Shown here: piece after piece, positions 57,968 through 64,000 of the stretch
Layout: the number at the start of each line of letters is the position of its first letter
How positions within the stretch are numbered: the stretch's first letter is position 1
Origin: RI-153 sp963721725
GTDB lineage: Bacteria > Chloroflexota > Anaerolineae > Caldilineales > Caldilineaceae
Assembly (NCBI GenBank): GCA_963721725.1
Contig: CAVRLX010000024.1
Span: 1 to 64,000, forward strand
Direction of reading: 5' to 3'
Length of the DNA: 64,000 nt
Program-made: the position numbers and the translations under genes
Notes under the pieces: model-generated
Told to the model about the DNA's origin: nothing
Databases searched by the model: none
The model's input: the letters and a program-made list of their open reading frames with translations, nothing else

Positions 57968-58054
57968 TATTCAGGGCCAGGGTGCAACGCACTCGCCACA
58001 CAGCATTTCTAGCCCGATCTTGTCCTGGCGAGTGCGTCGCAGCTGAACAGTTAC
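57968..58054. repeat. Long copy 3 of the inverted-repeat element
   Basis: GGTGCAACGCACTCGCCA (57981-57998) pairs with TGGCGAGTGCGTCGCAGC (58026-58043); two positions differ from the consensus of the other copies. The right flank (tgaacagttac) matches the outer sequence seen at 26756 and 51488. It lies directly beyond the chemoreceptor terminator and before the stop of the doxX gene. Confidence 0.85.
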
Positions 58055-58084
58055 ACGAAATCCTATTCAACAGGTTCAACCACT

Positions 58085-58486
58085 TTATACCTGTTGTTGA
58101 GAAACCAATACCTGTTTTCGCACGGGCAACGGGGCCACCTTCCAGCGCATATAGGCCACAAAGGTCACCATTACAAAAAGCACGGCGGTGGTAATGGCGC
58201 TCTCGGTTTCGCCCCGCACCAGATGCAGCCCGGTGGCGCTCGCCATCACAATCATCAGTCCCGCCGCGGCCAAAGCCGTCAGCCAGGGCCAGATGCGCGT
58301 CAGCCCCGGCAAGAGCAGACCCACCGCCGCCAACACTTCTGCCGTGCCGATGAAAAGGCGCAAGGGCTGCCCCATTTGTTCGTTGATCATTGCCATCATC
58401 TCTGGCGGCGCGGCCAGCATAAACCATCCATGCGCCACAAACACAGCCGCCAACAGAACTTGAAAAGTCCAGAGCAGGACATTCAA
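58085..58486 (-). CDS. DoxX family membrane protein
   Basis: 133 residues with four membrane segments: 'LLWTFQVLLAAVFVAHGWFM', 'LRLFIGTAEVLAAVGLLLPG', 'IWPWLTALAAAGLMIVMASA' and 'AITTAVLFVMVTFVAYMRWK'. The layout is that of DoxX/DUF4260-like proteins. It lies downstream of the ArsR-SRPBCC pair on the same strand, with a hairpin in the 89-bp gap. Role unknown; such proteins often accompany stress-linked regulators. Confidence 0.8.
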   Translation of the reverse strand: MNVLLWTFQVLLAAVFVAHGWFMLAAPPEMMAMINEQMGQPLRLFIGTAEVLAAVGLLLPGLTRIWPWLTALAAAGLMIVMASATGLHLVRGETESAITTAVLFVMVTFVAYMRWKVAPLPVRKQVLVSQQQV

Positions 58487-58523
58487 TTTTTTTCTCCCTT
58501 GGAATGGTTGTTGTCAAGAATTC

Positions 58524-58556
58524 AGATCTGACAGGTTTCAGAAACCTGTCAGATCT
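58524..58556. terminator. Perfect hairpin between the SRPBCC and DoxX genes
   Basis: A 16-bp perfect stem AGATCTGACAGGTTTC / GAAACCTGTCAGATCT with almost no loop lies 20 bp beyond the SRPBCC stop. Lacking a minus-strand T run, it may be a weak terminator or another palindromic repeat. Confidence 0.5.
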
Positions 58557-58575
58557 TTCGATACTGATGCTGACT

Positions 58576-59070
58576 TCAGACCGTCGCCAAGTAGGCGTCC
58601 AGCCGATCCAACGTCTGGTTCATACCCTCTTCCATGTGCATATCCAACACCGTCTGGAGGTCTGCCGCCGAGGCAAATTCAGTCCGATTGATTACTTTGG
58701 TCTGGTTATTGCCCAGGTCGATAAATTCGATCCGACTCACCATTTCGGGCATGCCTTCGGCAATGTTGCCCTCGGCATCGGAGAAGGCATCCACGTAGAT
58801 AAAGTACTCTGGCTCCACAATTTCGCGGTAGATGCCTTTGCCCCACGATTCTTCACCGTTGGGGCTGCGCATGCAATAGTGCCAGACGCCACCGGGCCGA
58901 AGATCGATGGTGCAGACAGGCAGCGTCCAATCCGTCGGTCCCCACCAGTTCTTCAGATGTTCCGGCTGTGTCCACGCCTGCCACACCAGCCCCCGAGGCG
59001 CATTAAAAACACGCTCCATCACTAATTCCCGATCCGAAGGTTGCACTACTGCACTATTTGCCTTGCTCAT
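58576..59070 (-). CDS. SRPBCC (AHSA1/START-like) protein
   Basis: 164 residues with the AHSA1-type start 'ELVMERVFNAPRGLVWQAWT QPEHLKNWWGP' and 'MRSPNGEESWGKGIYREIVE'. The fold forms a hydrophobic ligand pocket. The first codons overlap the end of the ArsR gene (17 bp), and ArsR + AHSA1 pairs are common; their ligand is unknown. Both are likely controlled from the promoter at 59414-59441. Confidence 0.85.
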   Translation of the reverse strand: MSKANSAVVQPSDRELVMERVFNAPRGLVWQAWTQPEHLKNWWGPTDWTLPVCTIDLRPGGVWHYCMRSPNGEESWGKGIYREIVEPEYFIYVDAFSDAEGNIAEGMPEMVSRIEFIDLGNNQTKVINRTEFASAADLQTVLDMHMEEGMNQTLDRLDAYLATV

Positions 59071-59407
59071 TCGGTTTCTCCTCTGTTTGCAGTCGATTTA
59101 AATAATCCGCCAGACGATCCAAGCGCTCGTTCCAAAACTGCTCATACGTCTTCACCCAGTCATGCACAGGCCGCAATTTCTCCGCGTTCAGGCTGTAGAG
59201 CCGTTGCTTGCCGTCGCCGCGCACCCCTACCAACCCCACTTCTCGCAGCACCCGCAAATGTTTAGACGTCTGCGGCTGCTGCATTTCCAGCGCTTCGGCA
59301 ATCTCGTTCACCGACAGTTCACCCCTTGCCAGCAGGTCAACAATCTGCCGACGTTGCGGTTCAGCAATCGCGTTGAAAACGTCTGAAGTCGTGGGTAAGC
59401 GTGCCAT
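59054..59407 (-). CDS. ArsR-family transcriptional regulator
   Basis: A 117-residue winged-helix repressor. Helices include 'FNAIAEPQRRQIVDLLARGE', the recognition region 'LSVNEIAEALEMQQPQTSKH' and the wing 'LVGVRGDGKQRLYSLN'. It lacks the ELCVCDL metal site of classical ArsR, so it is probably not metal-sensing; this SdpR-like type often controls an SRPBCC partner. A near-consensus promoter with a palindrome sits right before its ATG. Confidence 0.9.
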   Translation of the reverse strand: MARLPTTSDVFNAIAEPQRRQIVDLLARGELSVNEIAEALEMQQPQTSKHLRVLREVGLVGVRGDGKQRLYSLNAEKLRPVHDWVKTYEQFWNERLDRLADYLNRLQTEEKPNEQGK

Positions 59408-59413
59408 GTCACT

Positions 59414-59441
59414 ATTATATTCCTATATGGGAATATGTCAA
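59414..59441 (-). promoter_or_regulatory. Promoter and operator of the ArsR-SRPBCC operon
   Basis: Minus strand: TTGACA (59436-59441), 16-bp spacer, TATAAT (59414-59419), a perfect consensus pair. The spacer holds the palindrome ATATTCC-N6-GGAATAT (59417-59436), suited to a winged-helix repressor. The ATG at 59407 begins only 6 bp after the -10 element, so the transcript is probably leaderless. Confidence 0.8.
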
Positions 59442-59576
59442 GTACCAAATTAGAAAACCATAGCTTTGATCTCAATTTGTATCCCTCTTCACGCTATCGT
59501 CAATGAATGCAAAACTGACTCGCCAGGACCGAAAGTGCCGGGGTCTTTGGCCGTATAGTTTATTCTTTGGCCTAGC

Positions 59577-62567
59577 CTAAGAAATCGTCACCAGGGCCAG
59601 GTCGATCACATGCGCCAACGGGAGCGCGCGGCCTTCTGCCCAAGCGCTTGCAAATTCCTCTGGCACAGAATTGCTCTGGGCAAAGTGAACAAGGCGCGCA
59701 TAGTCCTCGCACTCAACATTTAACAAAGGTACGTCGAGGGTCTCACGTAATTTTTCCGCCGCGCCCAAGAACCGGGCAGCCCGTTCTGTCTCGCCTTGCA
59801 GCCCAGCCACACCACCCATTCCTTCCAGCGCAGCCGCCACCCCATACTGTGCGCCCACTGTACGGAAGATTTTCAAACTTTCCGTCAAATAGGGCAATGC
59901 CTGTGCTGCCTTGCCGGTGAGGACCGTTATTGTGCCCAGGGCCGAGAGGGTCATCGCCAGGTAGATGCTGAGGTCGAGTTGCCGAAAAATCCCCAGGCTT
60001 TCTTCCAGATAGATCAGCGCCTGCGCGTCGTTGCCCTGCCTGTGCAACACTTCGGCCAGGTTAAACAGCGAGGTGGCAATGCCACTGCTATCTTCCCGTT
60101 GGCGGCGCAGGGCCAGACTTTCACGCTGATAGCGCTCACTCCTGGCGTAATCACCCTGCTCGCTGAGCACAGCGCCGATATTGCTCAACAAGCGGGTCAT
60201 TGCCCAGAGGTCGCCACACTGACGATAGAGGGCCAACGACTCTTCAAAGAGAGCCAAACTGCGGGCTGTATCGCCCTGGCGATAGGCGATGTGGCCCAAG
60301 TTGTTAAGCGCTTTGGCAATGCCCTCTGGCGAGGCCAGCGTCCGCTGAAGCACCAGCCCTTCTGCGTATAACGCCGCGGCCTGGGTGTAATCGCCCTGTT
60401 CGCAGACCACGTTGCCGAGACTATTGAAGAGATCGGCTCGCAGAGAAAGCTGGTCGGGATCGTCAGCGGACAAGAGAGGCAGTGTTTGTTCAAGCCACTG
60501 TTTGCCTTCCCTCAACCTGCCGTTGGAATCCCAGAAATATTCCAGGGCGCGGCAAATGCGCGCGGCTATGTCTGGCTGCGGCGCGTCGATGGCGCTTTGC
60601 AGCACCGCGCGGAGATTGTCCACTTCCTGTTCCAACAGCGCCAACCAATGTGACTGTTGTGCGCCCTTGAGGGCTTGCGCTGCATCTTCGGCCACCCGCA
60701 GAAAATAGACTGTGTGGTTTTGCTGTGTGGTTGCGTGCAGACCATTGGCCGCCAACTGCTCGCCGACATATTGGTGGATGAGTGCATGGAATTCGTAGCG
60801 GCCAGAGAGATGGTGGCGAAGCAGCGACTTATCGACTAGGCTGCGCAGGAGGGGCAGGCTGGCAGCGGCTACCTGTTCGGCAGCTTCACGCCGGAACCCA
60901 CCGCGGAAGATGGCAAGTTGACTTAGCACACGCTGCTCGTCTGTACTTAACAACTGCCAGGAATAGGCAAAGACAGCGGCCAGGCTGCGATGGCGGGTGG
61001 GGAGATCGCGTAGTGTGGTCGTGAGAAAGCCTAGGCCCTGTTCAATTTCGGTGGCGATTTCCTGTGCCGTGAGCAGGCGCACCCAGGTGGCGGCCAGTTC
61101 AATCGCCAGCGGTATCCCCCCCACCAATTGACAAATGCGCGCCACCGCCGCGCCGTTGGTCGCCGAGAGCGTGAAATCCGGACAAAGGCGCTGTGCGCTT
61201 TGGACGAAAAGGTGGACAGCGTCATTTTCGGCAAGGTGTGCCAAAGGCATGGATTCCCCAGGCATCGGCAGCCCGTCAACGGGGAAAATCCACTCACGCT
61301 GTAAGTTCAGCCGTTCGCGTGAAGTGACCAGTACGCTTACCTGGGCTGCCGACGTTAAGAGATCGGCGAGCAGATCCGCACCGGCCAGCAGATGCTCAAA
61401 GTTATCCAAGATCAAGAGCATCTCTTGACGCTCCAAGTGTGTGAAGAGCGCGGCGCGCGGGTCGCTGGCCGGGGTCACCTCGACGCCCAGCATCCGTAAC
61501 AAGGTAGTCGCCAACAGCGCGGGATCCGAAAGGGCCACGAGGGGAAGATAAAAAACACCGTCGGCAAAGGCATCCAATTGTTCTGCCGCCACCTGCAAGG
61601 CCAGCCGAGTTTTGCCGACACCGCCAGGGCCAGTCAAGGTCAACAAACGGCAATCGCCTTCGTCCAGCAGGCGACCCAGCGCCGCCAGTTCTGATTCACG
61701 GCCCACAAAGGGCGTGGCTGCTGGTGGCAGATTGTGGCGGCGGAGTGCTGGCAACGACAACTGGGTTGGCGCAAGGGGTACGCGGTCACCGGCGCTGCGG
61801 ATCTGTTCATAGAGTGCAATGGTCGCCGCTTCGGGGTCCACGGCTAATTCTTGTGCCAATCGGTGGCGGCAGCTTTCATATTGGGCCAGGGCAGCGCTGC
61901 GTTCGCCGTTGAGCACATATAAGCGCATGAGTTGGCGGTGTGTCTCCTCGCGCCAGGGTTCCAGCGCCACCTGCCGGTCGGCATATTGCAGGGCATCTGC
62001 ATACTGTCCGCGCCGTTCGTGATAGGCAACGAGGTGGGCGAGAGCGTTGATCATCTGGCGATGCAGCCATTCACGTTTGAGCAATGCCCACTCTTCAAAC
62101 GGATCGCTGTCGGGCAGAAAGAACTCGGCCAGGAAATCACCCTGATAGAGCGCTACAGCGGCCTGTCGGCGACTGGCACAGGCTCGGCAGGTTACAGGAT
62201 TGGCATGGGGATGACGTTCGCAGGCGGCTAGGTATTCGCCAAAGGCTTTGACATCCAGCCAGAAATCGCTGACCGGATTGAATTGGAGGGCGGTGCGGCT
62301 GGTCAACAGAAAGGGCGGCGCTGCCGAGCGGTCGCCGATGGCTTCGCGCAGCGTCAATAATGTCTGGCGCAAATTGTTGCGGGCAGCGTCCTCCGGCAGA
62401 TCCGGCCAGAGCAGGCCCACCAGCGCCGCGCGCTCATGAGCGTGGTCGCCCTCCACCGCCAAGTAGGCAAGCAGCGCCCGCACTTTGTCATATTTAAAGC
62501 CGGTGACGGCGTGGTCATCCACCGTAGCCTGCAAGGGACCGAGCAACGAAAGGGATAAGTGCGCCAT
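59577..62567 (-). CDS. SARP/BTAD-type regulator with NTPase and TPR domains (AfsR/MalT-like)
   Basis: ATG 62567 (MAHLSLSLLGPLQATVDDHA) follows a GAGGAAG site; an ATG at 62636 is in frame but lacks one. The first ~95 residues form a winged-helix DNA-binding domain, followed by the BTAD helical domain (~residues 100-255; 'YADRQVALEPWREETHRQLM'). A STAND-type NTPase has Walker A 'TLTGPGGVGKTRLALQVA' and Walker B 'MLLILDNFEHLL'. The C-terminal ~370 residues are TPR repeats (for example ALNNLGHIAYRQGDTARSLA). At ~996 aa it resembles AfsR/SARP regulators. A direct repeat of 11-bp period lies upstream (62700-62718). Confidence 0.9.
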   Translation of the reverse strand: MAHLSLSLLGPLQATVDDHAVTGFKYDKVRALLAYLAVEGDHAHERAALVGLLWPDLPEDAARNNLRQTLLTLREAIGDRSAAPPFLLTSRTALQFNPVSDFWLDVKAFGEYLAACERHPHANPVTCRACASRRQAAVALYQGDFLAEFFLPDSDPFEEWALLKREWLHRQMINALAHLVAYHERRGQYADALQYADRQVALEPWREETHRQLMRLYVLNGERSAALAQYESCRHRLAQELAVDPEAATIALYEQIRSAGDRVPLAPTQLSLPALRRHNLPPAATPFVGRESELAALGRLLDEGDCRLLTLTGPGGVGKTRLALQVAAEQLDAFADGVFYLPLVALSDPALLATTLLRMLGVEVTPASDPRAALFTHLERQEMLLILDNFEHLLAGADLLADLLTSAAQVSVLVTSRERLNLQREWIFPVDGLPMPGESMPLAHLAENDAVHLFVQSAQRLCPDFTLSATNGAAVARICQLVGGIPLAIELAATWVRLLTAQEIATEIEQGLGFLTTTLRDLPTRHRSLAAVFAYSWQLLSTDEQRVLSQLAIFRGGFRREAAEQVAAASLPLLRSLVDKSLLRHHLSGRYEFHALIHQYVGEQLAANGLHATTQQNHTVYFLRVAEDAAQALKGAQQSHWLALLEQEVDNLRAVLQSAIDAPQPDIAARICRALEYFWDSNGRLREGKQWLEQTLPLLSADDPDQLSLRADLFNSLGNVVCEQGDYTQAAALYAEGLVLQRTLASPEGIAKALNNLGHIAYRQGDTARSLALFEESLALYRQCGDLWAMTRLLSNIGAVLSEQGDYARSERYQRESLALRRQREDSSGIATSLFNLAEVLHRQGNDAQALIYLEESLGIFRQLDLSIYLAMTLSALGTITVLTGKAAQALPYLTESLKIFRTVGAQYGVAAALEGMGGVAGLQGETERAARFLGAAEKLRETLDVPLLNVECEDYARLVHFAQSNSVPEEFASAWAEGRALPLAHVIDLALVTIS

Positions 62568-62699
62568 CTCTTCCTCCCACAAACAAACACAAGCACGCAT
62601 ATTGTAGCGAAGTCGGCAGCGAGCTTCAACTGACAATGGGCGCGTAAGTACCTCTCAAACTGGGCGAACATTTTGGGAATGCTGCTCCCGGATTTCACT

Positions 62700-62718
62700 A
62701 ACGGTTCTTTAACGGTTC
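62700..62718. promoter_or_regulatory. Possible SARP-type operator (11-bp direct repeat)
   Basis: AACGGTTC occurs at 62700-62707 and 62711-62718, exactly one helical turn (11 bp) apart, in the gap between the SARP-type regulator and the small divergent gene. Streptomyces SARPs bind heptameric direct repeats with 11-bp spacing, so this may be an autoregulatory site. The assignment rests on spacing and position only. Confidence 0.45.
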
Positions 62719-62723
62719 GCGGT

Positions 62724-62742
62724 GAAAATGATAATCATAGTT
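62724..62742. promoter_or_regulatory. Fur-box-like palindrome
   Basis: gaaaatgataatcatagtt matches the classical 19-bp Fur box at about 15 positions and contains the perfect palindrome ATGATAATCAT. It lies 5 bp beyond the SARP-type repeat. In an AT-rich gap this could be chance. Confidence 0.25.
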
Positions 62743-62806
62743 GTGTTGGAGAATATCCATTCATGCACTACGCGACACTTTCACCCTATTTCACCAGGAG
62801 TGTGTC

Positions 62807-63022
62807 ATGCGCCACGACGGCAGAACCTATCGAGCTTATCTTTTGCGGCTGTGGAAAGTCGGTGGTACGGGCCAGACTGATGAGTGGCGTGCTTCGCTGG
62901 AAGCGCCGCACACGCGCGAAGTCTTGGCATTTACCACGCTGGATCGGCTCTTTGCTTTTCTGGCCGATCAGATTGGGCAGGGCGATGAAGAGACGCACCC
63001 TGCCCAGAAGTCACCCTTCTAG
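62807..63022 (+). CDS. Small protein of unknown function (71 aa)
   Basis: CCAGGAGTGTGTCATG gives a good ribosome binding site for ATG 62807. The protein starts MRHDGRTYRAYLLRLWKVGG and contains 'WRASLEAPHTREVLAFTTLD' and 'LFAFLADQIG'. This type of small protein seems to be frequent next to BTAD-type regulators in Chloroflexota, by my recollection, but no function is known. It is transcribed divergently from the regulator and away from the 11-bp direct repeat, so it is a likely target. Confidence 0.65.
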   Translation: MRHDGRTYRAYLLRLWKVGGTGQTDEWRASLEAPHTREVLAFTTLDRLFAFLADQIGQGDEETHPAQKSPF

Positions 63023-63076
63023 CCTGCTGCGGGCGGGCCTTATCGCACCCCTTTTCACTAATGAAAGGATTTTGTC

Positions 63077-64000
63077 ATGCAAAAGCACACCTATCCTCTG
63101 CTGATGTCAATGATCTTTGTCTGTATCTTTGCGGCTTTCCTCACCACCATTCACCCATCTGTACAGGCGCAGAGAGCCGCCGGAACCATTGCCTATGTGC
63201 GCAGTGGCGGCAATAACGGCGACCAGATTCGACTGATCGGGGAAAACGGGGAGAATGATCGGGCACTGTGGACTGTACCTGTGTCGGACCCGCTCGATAT
63301 TTTTGAACTTTACACGCTGGCCTGGAAGCCCGATGGCAGCGCGTTGACCTTAAGCAGTGACCACGAGGATAGCTGTTCGATCTTTGCCTCGGATCTCTAT
63401 TCGCTTCAACCGGATGGTAGCAACTTCCATCGGCTGGGCAATGGGCCTGCCTGTGAGAGCCTCGCCAGCTATCCACAAGGGGAAGTTACCGTCTCGATTC
63501 AAAACTTCACCAGCAAATATCCCACCAACTATTTTGTCTATGTTCAGGGCGCACCGGGGATCATCGGAGTCACCATTCCCTGGTTTGGCACAGCCACCGT
63601 TACCTTTCCGAGCGTGGCCGATTTTGGCGCAGTGGGGCAGCAGGTCATCTTGATCCAGGCCGACTACCGTTGGACCATCGCCACCGTGGATGTGATACCG
63701 GGCACAATGACGCAGGCAACCCCCAGCCCGGCCCCGGCCTCTGGCGACGGCATTCGCGACTATGGAGCATGGGGACCGACCTGGCGCAACGATGGCTCGC
63801 GCTGTCGGCTATGCGCGCTCGTCCAGCACTTGTCTTAACGCCTACGCCTATACAGCCAGCAATCTACAGCCTGGGGTGCAAGGCACGCCCATTCTCACGC
63901 CAGACGAAATTTCCCCTTGTGCGCTGGCCTGGGGTCCCACAGCGTCTGTAGCGGATCAGGTGATCTTTCTGGCCTTTCCCAACCTGGGCCAAAATGGAGC
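63077..64000 (+). CDS. Secreted PD40 (TolB-like) protein, partial and frameshifted
   Basis: The start at 63077 has a clear signal peptide (YPLLMSMIFVCIFAAFLTTI). The mature part has 'AGTIAYVRSGGNNGDQIRLI' and 'LAWKPDGSALTLSSDHEDSC', the PD40/TolB propeller repeat. At about 63803 one extra T breaks the frame; removing it gives 'DGSRVGYARSSSTCLNAYAY', a further propeller blade, and the reading continues to the right edge. It lies 54 bp after the 71-aa gene on the same strand. Confidence 0.75.

Noticed and set aside
57528..58517. 329-codon minus-strand open frame
   Set aside because: It is antisense to the end of the chemoreceptor gene and out of frame with the DoxX gene, whose own frame has four clear membrane segments.

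Overview
Organism: the sequence fits a Chloroflexota bacterium (Anaerolineae/Caldilineae type). The reasons are the high GC content, secreted proteins with long Thr-Pro linkers and recurring 'YLPL' motifs, a bacterial Elp3, a BTAD/SARP-type regulator with TPR repeats, an Uma2 nuclease and many PD40, CARDB and IPT surface domains. The lineage is an inference; there is no rRNA or other phylogenetic marker in the window. I saw no tRNA, rRNA, CRISPR array or transposase. Layout: (1) 1-11.7 kb, minus strand: two very large secreted-protein genes broken by many frameshifts. Gene A runs off the left edge and carries three near-identical 498-bp tandem repeats and a roughly 400-residue Thr-Pro linker; gene B is about 8.5 kb. 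(2) 11.8-16 kb: an Uma2 nuclease and a sugar ABC importer (binding protein plus two permeases, no ATPase). (3) 16.2-26.6 kb: a probable surface operon with a roughly 2,000-residue cadherin-like repeat protein, a seven-bladed PD40 propeller protein, a small secreted protein and a lipoprotein. (4) 27.1-30.9 kb, plus strand: four tightly coupled genes (metallophosphoesterase, methyltransferase, glycosyltransferase-like protein, Gfo/Idh/MocA oxidoreductase). (5) 31-36.2 kb: GH32 and LacD-type aldolase sugar genes, and a divergent pair made of a Trm9-like methyltransferase and Elp3, which suggests a bacterial wobble-uridine (cm5U to mcm5U) tRNA modification route. (6) 36.3-45.7 kb: a lipoprotein and a full phosphate regulon (phoB, phoR, pstS, pstC, pstA, pstB, arsC, phoU) with a three-hexamer Pho box upstream of pstS and a thioredoxin-type arsenate reductase between pstB and phoU. 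(7) 45.8-55.3 kb: a TIGR02587/TIGR02588-like membrane pair, a DUF1328 peptide, rsmE, signal peptidase I, an AI-2E permease fused to a HAD phosphatase, a DEAD-box helicase, a lipoprotein and fdhD. (8) 55.4-64 kb: a chemoreceptor, a DoxX / SRPBCC / ArsR cluster with a clear ArsR-type promoter-operator, a SARP-type regulator with an 11-bp-period direct repeat in its upstream region, a small conserved-looking protein and a PD40 secreted protein cut by the right edge. Two sequence-wide patterns matter. First, almost every frameshift I resolved by hand is repaired by removing one base, usually G or C; this looks more like insertion-type sequence error than decay, although the density is much higher in the first 12 kb. 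Second, the intergenic spaces carry families of dispersed palindromes, notably an inverted-repeat element built on GTGCGACGCACTCGCCA with three long and two short copies.
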